Assembly: GCF_001476285.1 (NCBI RefSeq)
Contig: NZ_LDRU01000055.1
Location: forward strand, 1-63,114
DNA: 63,114 bases
Source of the DNA: Microbacterium testaceum
Lineage (GTDB): Bacteria > Actinomycetota > Actinomycetes > Actinomycetales > Microbacteriaceae
Direction: 5' to 3'
Part shown: positions 33,390 to 42,072 of the stretch, piece by piece
Position numbering within the stretch: the stretch's first letter is position 1
Layout: each line of letters opens with the position of its first letter
Program-made: the position numbers and the translations under genes
Notes under the pieces: model-generated
Databases searched by the model: none
Told to the model about the DNA's origin: nothing
Seen by the model: the letters and a program-made list of their open reading frames with translations, nothing else

Positions 33390-35056
33390 GCGCCGTCGAC
33401 CGGGTCCGCGCCGCGTACGCCCGGCTCCGCGAGGTCGATCGCCCCGAGGTGTGGATCACCCTCCGGGAGGAAGAGGATGCCGTCGCCGAGGCCGCCGAGG
33501 TCGATCTCGGGGTCGCAGCGGGCGAGCGTCTGCCTCTGGCTGGTCTGGTCGCCGCGGTCAAGGACAACATCGACGTCGAGGGGATGCCGACGACAGCCGG
33601 GAGTCGCGCGTACGCGTACACACCGGAGCGGGACGCCCCCTCCGTGGCGCGCCTGCGTGCCGCGGGGGCCGTGGTGATCGGCAAGACCAACCTCGACCAG
33701 TTCGCGACGGGGCTCGTGGGCACGCGCAGTCCCTTCGGCGCCGTGCGCAACGCCTGGGATCCGACCCGCATCTCGGGCGGCTCCAGCTCGGGCTCGGCCG
33801 TGGCCACGGCCCTCGGCATCGTCGATCTCGCCCTCGGAACCGACACGGCGGGGTCCGGTCGCGTGCCCGCCGCGCTGAACGGCATCGTCGGCGTCAAGCC
33901 GACCGTCGGTCTCGTCCCCGCGACCGGCGTCGTTCCCGCCTGCCGCACCCTCGACTGCGTGACGGTGTTCGCGCGCGATCTCTTCACCGCTCGCACAGCG
34001 GTCGAGCTCATGTCCGGTCCCGACGGGGTGGACCCCCTCGCTCGCCCTGACCGACCGGCACCCCCGCTCGACGCCCGTCCCCGCGTGGCCGTCCCGACGC
34101 CCGAGCACCTCGAGGGCCTCGCCGACGGGTGGGCGGAGGCTTTCGGCGCTGTCGTGGCCTCGCTCGCCGCCTCGGGCGTCGAGATCGTCGAGGTCGACAT
34201 CGCTCCCCTCCTCGAGGCGGCCTCGCTGCTGTACGGAGGCGCGTTCGTCGCCGAGCGCACGGCGGCCGTGGGCGATTTCATCGCGGCGCACCCCGAGCTC
34301 GTCGGTACCGACCTCGACCCGACCGTCGCGGCGATCGTCCTCGGCGGTGCCGAGGCGCGGGCTGCGGACTACTTCCGCGACCGTGAACGTCTCGACCGCC
34401 TGGGGGCGGAGGGTCTGCACCGACTCGACGGGACCGTGGCGCTGCTCACGCCGACGACCACGTGGCATCCGACCCTCGACGAGGTCGCGGCCGATCCGGT
34501 CGGAGCCAACAGTCGTATGGGCCGGTACACGAACTTCGCGAATCTGCTGGACCGCAGCGCCCTCGCCGTCCCCGCCGGGGTCGTTGGAGGCCGCGCGTTC
34601 GGCGTGATGCTCACCGGCGCGCCGTTCGCCGACCGCACGCTCGCGCAGCTCGCCGAGCGCATCCAGGCGCCGGCCGTCGAGCTTCTGGTCGTCGGGGCGC
34701 ACCTGCGCGGTCAGCCGCTGAACCACCAGCTCGTCGCCGCGGGTGGAACGTTCGTCGCCGAGGTCGAGACGGCCGCGCAGTACCGGCTCTACGCCCTCGA
34801 CACGGTTCCGCCCAAGCCCGGCCTCGCCCGCGTGACCGACGGCGGCGCCGCGATCGCGGGGGAGGTGTGGCGGCTCCCGGCGGCGGGATTCGGACGTTTC
34901 GTCGCGGACCTGCCCGCGCCCATGGGGATCGGTTCCGCCGTCCTCGCGGACGGGTCGAGCGTCGCCGGATTCCTGTGCGAGGCCGTCGCGCTGGAAGGTG
35001 CGACGGACATCACGACGTACGGCGGGTGGCGCGCATTCCGGGCGGCGACGGCGTGA
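33386..35056 (+). CDS. atzF: allophanate hydrolase
   Basis: 556 residues. N-terminal amidase-signature domain with the Ser-cisSer-Lys triad: Lys59 in AAVKDNID, cis-Ser133 in GGSSSGS and nucleophile Ser157 in TDTAGSGRVPA. The spacings (74 and 24) agree with the family. A C-terminal domain from about 430 matches the allophanate hydrolase C-domain. It splits allophanate to 2 NH3 and 2 CO2, the last step of the pathway. GTG 33386 overlaps the carboxylase stop (GTGA); its own stop overlaps the next GTG in the same way. Confidence 0.92.
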   Translation: MSAVDRVRAAYARLREVDRPEVWITLREEEDAVAEAAEVDLGVAAGERLPLAGLVAAVKDNIDVEGMPTTAGSRAYAYTPERDAPSVARLRAAGAVVIGKTNLDQFATGLVGTRSPFGAVRNAWDPTRISGGSSSGSAVATALGIVDLALGTDTAGSGRVPAALNGIVGVKPTVGLVPATGVVPACRTLDCVTVFARDLFTARTAVELMSGPDGVDPLARPDRPAPPLDARPRVAVPTPEHLEGLADGWAEAFGAVVASLAASGVEIVEVDIAPLLEAASLLYGGAFVAERTAAVGDFIAAHPELVGTDLDPTVAAIVLGGAEARAADYFRDRERLDRLGAEGLHRLDGTVALLTPTTTWHPTLDEVAADPVGANSRMGRYTNFANLLDRSALAVPAGVVGGRAFGVMLTGAPFADRTLAQLAERIQAPAVELLVVGAHLRGQPLNHQLVAAGGTFVAEVETAAQYRLYALDTVPPKPGLARVTDGGAAIAGEVWRLPAAGFGRFVADLPAPMGIGSAVLADGSSVAGFLCEAVALEGATDITTYGGWRAFRAATA

Positions 35057-35883
35057 GCTCGACGGTCGTCGATCACGCCGATCTGCCGCCCCTGCGCCTG
35101 AGCGGGCGGCCGCGACGCCTGGTCCCCATGGTCGTGGCGTACGAGCCGATCCCCGAGGCCGTCTCCCTGGAGGGCGGCAGCACCTTCCGGTTCCTCATGG
35201 AGCCGGTGACGGCGGTGGCGGTCGTGTTCGACGAGGGGTGGGTGATCGTCGACGGCGGGTTCGAGCCGGCGCGCATCCGCGACCGCGCGACGCGCACGGC
35301 ATCGTTCGACTACGAGAACTACACGCCGATCGTCCCGCCCGGCGACCCGCTGGTCGACCAGCTCGCCGAGGCCGGGCTCGACCTCGCCGACCTCGCGGCG
35401 GCGCTCCTCACGCACTCGCACTTCGACCACACCGGTGCCGCCCGCCTGCTCACGCCCGACCAACCGCTGCTGCTGCAGCGCCGGGAGTGGCAGCACGTTC
35501 GCGAGACGACCGATGCGCGCGGGAACTTCCTCTTCCGCGCCGACCTCGACCGCGACGGCCTCACGCTCGGCCTGCTCGACGGCGACACGCCGCTGGCCGC
35601 GGGTCTCACCGCGATCGACACGTCCGGCCACACCCCGGGCCACCAGTCGTTCGTCGTCGAGCTGCCCGCGCGCACGGTCGTCCTGGCGGGCGACGCCGCG
35701 GACCTGCTCGACAACGTCGAGCGCGAGGTCCGCTGCGGCTCGACGGTGGGCGTCGACGGCCCCGAGCTCGCCGATCGCGCGATCTCGCGCCTGGCATCCC
35801 TCCATCGAGCCCCGTCCTCCGAGGTCTGGCCCGCCCACGACCCTGGCTTCCCCGTCTGGACGGGCGTGATCGCCTCCCGCTGA
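35053..35883 (+). CDS. metallo-beta-lactamase-fold hydrolase
   Basis: 276 residues. Metal site HSHFDH (His121, His123, Asp125, His126), then HTPGHQS, GDAAD and a late PAHDPG, a complete di-zinc set resembling lactonase-like (AttM/AiiA) enzymes. It is translationally coupled to allophanate hydrolase by a GTGA overlap, so it belongs to the guanidine/urea operon, yet the known pathway needs no such enzyme. It may release guanidine, urea or an amide from a precursor, or act on a lactone; neither is shown. Confidence 0.88.
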   Translation: MSSTVVDHADLPPLRLSGRPRRLVPMVVAYEPIPEAVSLEGGSTFRFLMEPVTAVAVVFDEGWVIVDGGFEPARIRDRATRTASFDYENYTPIVPPGDPLVDQLAEAGLDLADLAAALLTHSHFDHTGAARLLTPDQPLLLQRREWQHVRETTDARGNFLFRADLDRDGLTLGLLDGDTPLAAGLTAIDTSGHTPGHQSFVVELPARTVVLAGDAADLLDNVEREVRCGSTVGVDGPELADRAISRLASLHRAPSSEVWPAHDPGFPVWTGVIASR

Positions 35884-36141
35884 GGCCGGCGCCAAAAGCG
35901 GCTACGGGGGAGGGTGCGAAACGCCCGCTCGGATGCCGGCGGGGCACGCGATGTGGTGTGACACGCGGGTGGAGATGTGGCATCCTGCCCGCCGACCCGA
36001 AACACGATCGATACACACGGGCAATGGGCAGCGGCCGGGGAGACCTGTACGGTCGGGGGAACAGCAAGCGGAGCGCGGCACGACGAAGTGACAGCGCCGT
36101 CGGGCTCCTCCTTTCCTCCCCCCGGAAGGTCACAACAAAAA

Positions 36142-37809
36142 ATGCAAGGAAATCTCCGTACCCGCGTGCTCGCGGGAGGTGCGATCATCGCCGTCGGCGC
36201 TCTCGCCCTCTCGGGTTGCACGAGCCAACGTGACGACAACGGCGGTGGTAACGCCGGCGGCGACGTCGACTCCACCTTCGTCTTCGGCGCCTCGGGCGAT
36301 CCGTCGAGCCTCGACCCCGCCTTCGCGAGCGACGGTGAGTCGTTCCGCATCTCGCGACAGATCTTCGAGGGACTCGTCGGTGTCGAGCCCGGCACGGCCG
36401 ACCCCGCGCCCATGCTCGCCGAGAGCTGGGCGCAGTCCGACGACGGGCTGTCGTACACGTTCCAGCTCAAAGAGGGCGTGAAGTTCCACGACGACACCGA
36501 CTTCAACGCCGACGCGGTCTGCTTCAACTTCGACCGGCAGAACAACTTCACCGGCATCGCACAGTCCGAGAGCCTGTCCTACTACTGGGGCAAGATCATG
36601 CGCGGTTACTCCGACACGGGCACCTCGATATATGGCGGTTGCGAAGCGGCCAGCCCCACCGAGGTGACGATCACGTTGACCGAGCCGTTCGCCGGCTTCA
36701 TCCCGGCGCTCTCGCTCCCCGCGTTCGCGATCCAGAGCCCCACCGCCCTCCAGGAGTACAAGGCCGACGAGGTCGGCGGCACGTCCGAGGCGCCGACCCT
36801 CAGCGAGTACGCCCAGGCGCACCCCACCGGCACCGGTCCGTTCGAATTCGACTCGTGGGAGCCCGGCGCGGAAGCAACTGTCACCGCGTTCGACGGCTAC
36901 TGGGGCGAGCAGGGCCAGGTGCAGCAGGTCATCTTCCGCGTCATCGGCGACACGACCGCTCGTCGTCAGGCCCTCGAGTCCGGCTCGATCGACGGCTACG
37001 ACCTCGTCGCCCCGGCCGACCTCGGTGCGCTCGAGAGCGCGGGCTACATGCTCACCAACCGCGACCCGTTCAACATCCTCTACCTCGGGATGAACCAGGC
37101 CGACCCCGCGCTCGCCGACATCCGCGTGCGCCAGGCGATCGCCCACGCCATCGACAAGGAGCAGCTGGTGACGCAGGTCTTGCCCGAGGGCACGACCGTG
37201 GCATCCCAGTTCATGCCCGACAGCGTCATCGGCTTCAACTCCGGCGTCACGACGTACGACTTCGACCAGGATGCCGCCAAGGCCCTGCTCGCCGAGGCCG
37301 GCTTCACCGAGGCCAACCCGTTGACCCTGACCTTCAACTACCCGGTCAACATCTCGCGTCCGTACATGCCGAACCCCGAGCAGATCTTCACCAACCTGCA
37401 GTCGCAGCTGCAGGCGGTGGGCATCGTGCTCAACCCGGTGTCGAACGAGTGGGGCGAGTACCTCGACCTCATCCAGGGTGGCAGCGAGCACGGCATCCAC
37501 CTGCTCGGCTGGACCGGCGACTACAACGACCCCGACAACTTCGTGGGCACGTTCTTCGGCGGGACCTCCAACGAGTGGGGCTTCGACAACGCCGAGCTCT
37601 TCTCGGCGCTCACCTCGGCCCGCGGCATCGCGACCGAGGCCGAGCAGGATCCCGCCTACCAGGCGGTGAACGAGCAGATCGCGACGTTCCTGCCCGGTGT
37701 TCCGCTCGCGAACCCGGTGCCGACGCTCGCCTTCGCGAAGCGCGTGAAGTCGTACCCGGCCAGCCCCGTGCAGGACGAGGTCTACAACGAGATCGAACTC
37801 ACCGAGTGA
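36142..37809 (+). CDS. ABC transporter substrate-binding lipoprotein (family 5)
   Basis: 555 residues. Lipoprotein signal with lipobox LSGC and lipidated Cys26, then an acidic/Gly linker and a family 5 (peptide/nickel type) binding domain (GDPSSLDPAFASDGESFRIS at the start, later RVRQAIAHAIDKEQLV). It captures peptides or similar solutes at the cell surface for the two permeases downstream. ATG 36142 is preceded by GGAAGG 12 bases away, a long distance. The 258 bp upstream hold no gene; I looked for a guanidine riboswitch there and saw none. Two strong hairpins follow its stop. Confidence 0.92.
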   Translation: MQGNLRTRVLAGGAIIAVGALALSGCTSQRDDNGGGNAGGDVDSTFVFGASGDPSSLDPAFASDGESFRISRQIFEGLVGVEPGTADPAPMLAESWAQSDDGLSYTFQLKEGVKFHDDTDFNADAVCFNFDRQNNFTGIAQSESLSYYWGKIMRGYSDTGTSIYGGCEAASPTEVTITLTEPFAGFIPALSLPAFAIQSPTALQEYKADEVGGTSEAPTLSEYAQAHPTGTGPFEFDSWEPGAEATVTAFDGYWGEQGQVQQVIFRVIGDTTARRQALESGSIDGYDLVAPADLGALESAGYMLTNRDPFNILYLGMNQADPALADIRVRQAIAHAIDKEQLVTQVLPEGTTVASQFMPDSVIGFNSGVTTYDFDQDAAKALLAEAGFTEANPLTLTFNYPVNISRPYMPNPEQIFTNLQSQLQAVGIVLNPVSNEWGEYLDLIQGGSEHGIHLLGWTGDYNDPDNFVGTFFGGTSNEWGFDNAELFSALTSARGIATEAEQDPAYQAVNEQIATFLPGVPLANPVPTLAFAKRVKSYPASPVQDEVYNEIELTE

Positions 37810-37831
37810 CCCGGATGCCGTGATCCGGATG

Positions 37832-37923
37832 CCACGGGTCCCGCGCCGTCATGGCGTCGGGGCCCGTTGGCTCCGGATGCCGCCGGCCCCGCACCGTCTC
37901 GGACGGCAGGGCCGGCGGCATCC
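37832..37923 (+). terminator. two tandem intercistronic hairpins
   Basis: Hairpin 1, 37832-37870, is nearly perfect with two bulged T and a GTCAT loop. Hairpin 2, 37875-37923, has perfect 15-bp arms (GGATGCCGCCGGCCC and complement) and an inner CCGTC/GACGG stem. They lie between the binding-protein and permease genes. They may cap the abundant binding-protein mRNA and attenuate read-through to the permeases, a common arrangement in ABC operons. Confidence 0.7.
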
Positions 37924-37958
37924 CGCATCCCCCCGCTCCCGACACCCTGTGAGAATCC

Positions 37959-38963
37959 GTGCTCCGCACCATCGGCAGACGCCTGCTCCTGCTCATCCCG
38001 ACCCTGTTCGGCCTCTCGATCCTGCTCTTCGCCTGGGTCCGCGCGCTCCCCGGCGGACCGGCCGTCGCCCTTCTCGGTGAGCGCGCGACCCCCGAGGCCG
38101 TCGAGCGCATCAACGAGCTCTACGGCTTCAACGAGCCCCTGTACGTGCAGTACTTCACCTGGCTCGGGCGCCTGCTCACCGGCGACTTCGGCTCCTCGAT
38201 CCAGACGGGGAGGCCGGTGCTCGAGGAGTTCGTCCGCCGGTTCCCCGCGACCCTCGAGCTCTCGATCGCCGCGCTCATCGTGGCGGTGGGCATCGGCATC
38301 CCGCTCGGATACTGGGCCGCCCGTCGCCACGGCAAGATCTGGGACCACACCGCCGTCGTCCTCAGCCTCATCGGCATCACGATCCCGGTCTTCTTCCTCG
38401 CTTTCATCCTGAAGTACGTCTTCGCCGTGCAGCTGGGCTGGTTGCCCTCCGACGGCCGGCAGAACCCGCGCATCGATGCGACGCACTACACGAATCTCTA
38501 CGTGTTCGACGGCCTCATCACGGGCGAGTTCGACGCGTCGTGGGATGCCATCCTCCACCTGATCCTGCCCGCGATCGCGCTCGGCACCATCCCGCTCGCG
38601 ATCATCGTGCGCATCACCCGCGCGTCGGTGCTCGAGGTGCAGAATGCCGACTACGTCCGCACGGGCCGCGCGAAGGGCATCGGCACCGGGACGCTGCGCA
38701 ACCGCTTCATCCTGCGCAACGCGATGCTCCCCGTCATCACGACGGTGGGTCTGCAGGCGGGCCTGCTCATCTCGGGCGCGGTGCTCACCGAGACGGTCTT
38801 CGCCTTCCCCGGCATCGGACAGTTCCTCGCGCGGGCGATCTTCACGCGCGACTTCCCCGTGCTGCAGGGCTTCATCATCTTCATCGCGATCGCGTACGCG
38901 CTCATCAACCTGTTGGTCGACCTGTCGTACAGCGTCATCGACCCGAGAGTGAGAGTCCAGTGA
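37959..38963 (+). CDS. ABC transporter permease (DppB-like)
   Basis: 334 residues, six membrane segments, with the DppB-type N-terminus (LRTIGRRLLLLIPTLFGLSI) and an EAA-type loop (ADYVRTGRAKGIG). One half of the inner-membrane channel for the binding protein upstream. GTG 37959; it is followed by a GTGA overlap with the second permease. Confidence 0.92.
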   Translation: MLRTIGRRLLLLIPTLFGLSILLFAWVRALPGGPAVALLGERATPEAVERINELYGFNEPLYVQYFTWLGRLLTGDFGSSIQTGRPVLEEFVRRFPATLELSIAALIVAVGIGIPLGYWAARRHGKIWDHTAVVLSLIGITIPVFFLAFILKYVFAVQLGWLPSDGRQNPRIDATHYTNLYVFDGLITGEFDASWDAILHLILPAIALGTIPLAIIVRITRASVLEVQNADYVRTGRAKGIGTGTLRNRFILRNAMLPVITTVGLQAGLLISGAVLTETVFAFPGIGQFLARAIFTRDFPVLQGFIIFIAIAYALINLLVDLSYSVIDPRVRVQ

Positions 38964-39919
38964 GCTCTTCGATCCTCCCTCCCGCCCCCAGCGGCGGCCC
39001 CGTCGACGACAACGCGGTGGTCGATGCGCAGCTGCTCGCCGCCCAAGCGCGCGGCGGGTTCTGGCACGACGTCTTCCAGCGGATCCGCCGCAGCCCGGTC
39101 GCCTGGATCGGCGCGATCATCGTGCTGGCGTTCCTCCTCGTCGCCGCCCTCGCACCTCTCCTCGCGCCGTACCCGGCCGAGTCGCTGCCCGGTCAGCGCT
39201 TCATCACGCCGACCGACATCCCCGGCCCGGGTGAGATGGCCGAGTTCCCCCTCGGCCTGGATCGCTTCGGCGGCGACGTGCTGTCCAAGCTCATCTGGGG
39301 CGCCCAGTCGTCTCTGCAGATCGGCGTGATCTCCACGGCCCTGGGCCTCCTCGGCGGCATGGCCCTGGGCCTTCTCGCGGGGATGTTCGGCGGCTGGGTC
39401 GACGCGCTCGTGATGCGCTTCGTCGACATCCTCCTGTCGGTGCCGAACCTGCTGCTCGCCGTCTCGATTGCCGCGATCCTCGGCCAGAGCCAGCTCGCGA
39501 TCATGATCGCCATCGGCGCATCGCAGGTGCCCGTGTTCGCCCGGCTCCTGAGGGCGTCGATGCTGCAGCAACGTGGCGCCGACTACGTGCTCTCGGCGCA
39601 GACGCTCGGCCTCAGCCGCCGGACCATCACGATGACCCACGTGCTGCCCAACAGCGTCGGCCCGGTCATCGTGCAGGGCACGCTCACCCTCGCCACCGCC
39701 GTGATCGATGCCGCCGCCCTGTCGTTCCTGGGCCTCGGCGGCGGGCTCCCGCAGACCGCGGAGTGGGGCCGCATGCTCACCTACGCGCAGGCCGAGCTCG
39801 CGATCGCCCCGTGGCTGGCGTTCCTCCCCGGTATCTGCATCGCCGTGACGGCCCTGGGCTTCACTCTGCTGGGGGAGTCGCTCCGCGAGGCGATGGACCC
39901 GCGCACCCGCGCGCGGTAG
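38960..39919 (+). CDS. ABC transporter permease (DppC-like)
   Basis: 319 residues, six membrane segments; N-terminal cytoplasmic stretch of about 45 residues, EAA-type loop QQRGADYVLSAQTLGLSRR. Second half of the channel. GTG 38960 overlaps the DppB-like stop. No ATPase gene follows on this strand; the dual ATPase is encoded convergently at 40273-41940. Confidence 0.92.
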   Translation: MSSSILPPAPSGGPVDDNAVVDAQLLAAQARGGFWHDVFQRIRRSPVAWIGAIIVLAFLLVAALAPLLAPYPAESLPGQRFITPTDIPGPGEMAEFPLGLDRFGGDVLSKLIWGAQSSLQIGVISTALGLLGGMALGLLAGMFGGWVDALVMRFVDILLSVPNLLLAVSIAAILGQSQLAIMIAIGASQVPVFARLLRASMLQQRGADYVLSAQTLGLSRRTITMTHVLPNSVGPVIVQGTLTLATAVIDAAALSFLGLGGGLPQTAEWGRMLTYAQAELAIAPWLAFLPGICIAVTALGFTLLGESLREAMDPRTRAR

Positions 39920-39991
39920 CGCTTCGCCCGGCTGTTCCGGCCCCGGCTCGCTCGCGCGGGTCGGGCCGCGGCCCCGGCGCCCCGGCATCCA

Positions 39992-40063
39992 TGTCCCACT
40001 TATTGCGGGTTGACGCCTGCGGGCCCAGCCATTTGTGGGACATACACCGCCATAAGTGGGACA
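39992..40063. repeat. 72-bp element with 12-bp inverted ends, copy 1
   Basis: Begins TGTCCCACTTAT and ends with its exact complement ATAAGTGGGACA. A further GTGGGACA box lies inside. It is 61 of 72 bases identical to the second copy at 40162-40233, in the 353-bp gene-free space between the convergent DppC-like and ATPase genes. Confidence 0.85.
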
Positions 40064-40161
40064 TGCACTCCCTCCGGCCAAGATGCACACCACCCCCAGC
40101 AGCGCGCTACCCCCAGCAGCGCGCTTCCGGCGTGCATGCTGCGCTGGCTCGACGGCATCCG

Positions 40162-40233
40162 TGTCCCACTTATGGCCGGTTGGCGCCCGCCGAGCCAGCC
40201 TTCTTTGGGACATGCACCGCCATAAGTGGGACA
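40162..40233. repeat. 72-bp element with 12-bp inverted ends, copy 2
   Basis: Same length, ends and orientation as copy 1, 170 bp away; both copies are preceded by CGGCATCC plus one base. The 98 bp between them contain a CCCCCAGCAGCGCGCT direct repeat. No coding potential. Confidence 0.85.
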
Positions 40234-40272
40234 AGGTTCGTGAGCAGAGCCGCCTCCCCCGGAACGGCGACC

Positions 40273-41940
40273 TCAGCCGGCCAGCCCCAGCTCATTCCCC
40301 GGGATCGACGACAGCAGCCGCCGCGTGTACGGATCGCGCGGGTTCGTGAAGACCTCTTCACTGGATGCCGCCTCCACGAGGCGCCCATCCTTCATGACGC
40401 ACACGTAGTCGCTGATGAGCCGCACCACCGCGAGGTCGTGCGAGATGAAGAGGTAGCTCAGGCCGTACTCGCGCTGCAGGTCGCCGAGCAGCTCGAGTAT
40501 CTGCGCCTGCACGAGCACGTCGAGCGCCGACACCGGCTCATCGCACACGATCAGCTCCGGCGACAGCGCGAGGGCGCGAGCGATCGCGACGCGCTGCCGC
40601 TGCCCGCCCGACAGCTCCGAGGGATAGCGACGGAGCATGGATGCCGGCAGAGCCACGTCATCCATCAACTGACGCACGCGCTTCGAACGGTCGGCCTTCG
40701 ACCCGCGCTTGTAGAAGGAGAGGGGTTCCTCCACGATCCGCTCGATCGTGAACATGGGGTTCAGGCTCGAGTACGGATCCTGGAAGATCGGCTGGACCTT
40801 CTGGCGGAACTGCCGCAGGGCGTCGCCTTTCAACGTCGACACATCCTGACCGTCGAAGCGGATCGAGCCGCTCGTGGGCTCGACGACCTTCAGCAGCATG
40901 CGCGCGGTGGTCGTCTTGCCCGATCCCGACTCGCCGACGATCGCGACGGTCTGGCCGCGCGGAATCGACAGCGAGACGTCGTCGACCGCGCGGAAGTCCT
41001 CACCGCGCCCGCGCACCGGGTACACCTTCGTCAGGTTCTCGATCTCGACGATGTTCTCGCGTGCCGGCGCCACTGCCCGGTCGCCGCGGAAGTCCTCGGG
41101 CCGCAGCCGCACCGCCGCAACCGACGGGGCCGCCGCCACGAGCGACTTCGTGTAGGAGTGCTGGGGATCCTCGAGGATCTGCCGCGCCGGTCCCTGCTCG
41201 ACCACGCGTCCGCGGTGCATCACGACGACGCGCGACGCGCGTTCGGCTGCGAGCCCCAGGTCGTGCGTGATCAGCAGCACGGCCGCCCCGAGCTCGTCCG
41301 TCTGCTTGTCGATCTGGTCGAGGATCGTCTGCTGCACGGTCACGTCGAGGGCGCTGGTCGGCTCGTCGGCGATGAGAAGGCGCGGTCGGCACGCGAGCCC
41401 GATCGCGATGAGCGCGCGTTGGCGCATCCCGCCCGAGAACTCGTGCGGATACTGCGTCGCCCGCTTCTCGGCGTCCGGCAGTCCGGCGGCCTCGAGCGCC
41501 TCGACGACTCTGCCCTTCACGCTCGAACGGTCGGCCAGCCCGTGCGCGAGCAGTGTCTCCGCCACCTGCGTCCCGATCTTCGCGACGGGGTTGAGGTTCG
41601 ACATCGGGTCCTGCGGCACGAGGCCGATCTGCCGACCGCGCACCTGGCGCATGCGGGCTTCGCCGAAGGTCGTGAGGTCTTCGCCGTCGAGCAGGATCTG
41701 CCCGCGCGCGACGCGGCCACCGGATGCCAACAGGCCGATGATCGCCATGGCGGTCGTCGATTTGCCGGAGCCGGACTCGCCGACGATCGCGATGGTCTCA
41801 CCCGCGTGGATGTCGAGATTCACCCCATCGACGGCCCGCACGGGACCGTCCATGGTGGCGAAGTCGACCGCGAGATCACGGACCGAGAGCAGGGGCTGGG
41901 GGGATGCCGGAGCGGGGGGACCGGCGACATCGGAGGTCAT
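40273..41940 (-). CDS. dual ABC ATPase (DppD-DppF fusion type)
   Basis: 555 residues with two complete ABC domains, each with GESGSGKST/T Walker A (first near 54-62, second near 335), LSGG-type signatures (FSGGMRQR and LSGGQRQR) and DEP Walker B motifs. It is the fused DppD/DppF arrangement common in actinobacteria and powers a peptide-type ABC importer, most likely the one encoded at 36142-39919, which lacks its own ATPase. Convergent with that cluster and divergent from pxpA. ATG 41940 has GAGG 8 bases upstream. Confidence 0.92.
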   Translation of the reverse strand: MTSDVAGPPAPASPQPLLSVRDLAVDFATMDGPVRAVDGVNLDIHAGETIAIVGESGSGKSTTAMAIIGLLASGGRVARGQILLDGEDLTTFGEARMRQVRGRQIGLVPQDPMSNLNPVAKIGTQVAETLLAHGLADRSSVKGRVVEALEAAGLPDAEKRATQYPHEFSGGMRQRALIAIGLACRPRLLIADEPTSALDVTVQQTILDQIDKQTDELGAAVLLITHDLGLAAERASRVVVMHRGRVVEQGPARQILEDPQHSYTKSLVAAAPSVAAVRLRPEDFRGDRAVAPARENIVEIENLTKVYPVRGRGEDFRAVDDVSLSIPRGQTVAIVGESGSGKTTTARMLLKVVEPTSGSIRFDGQDVSTLKGDALRQFRQKVQPIFQDPYSSLNPMFTIERIVEEPLSFYKRGSKADRSKRVRQLMDDVALPASMLRRYPSELSGGQRQRVAIARALALSPELIVCDEPVSALDVLVQAQILELLGDLQREYGLSYLFISHDLAVVRLISDYVCVMKDGRLVEAASSEEVFTNPRDPYTRRLLSSIPGNELGLAG

Positions 41941-42060
41941 TGGTCCATCCTCGCCCGCCCCGCCGCTTCTGCCCACCCCCGGGCGCACATCGTCACGCGG
42001 CCGTAACGAGCCCGGCCGTATCGCGCGCCGCCCCCGAGCCCCGACGCGGACCCGCGGCGC

Positions 42061-42066
42061 TACCGT
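42061..42066 (+). promoter_or_regulatory. -10 hexamer for a leaderless start (pxpA)
   Basis: TACCGT, 6 bases, ATG 42073. No TGTCGG element at the PafBC distance. Confidence 0.5.
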
Positions 42067-42072
42067 GGCAGC

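Noticed and set aside
35884..36141. Guanidine riboswitch before the ABC transporter or the DUF1989 operon
   Set aside because: I looked here and at 27114-27515 and 28173-28257 for ykkC-type conserved blocks and saw none; the TetR palindrome explains control better.
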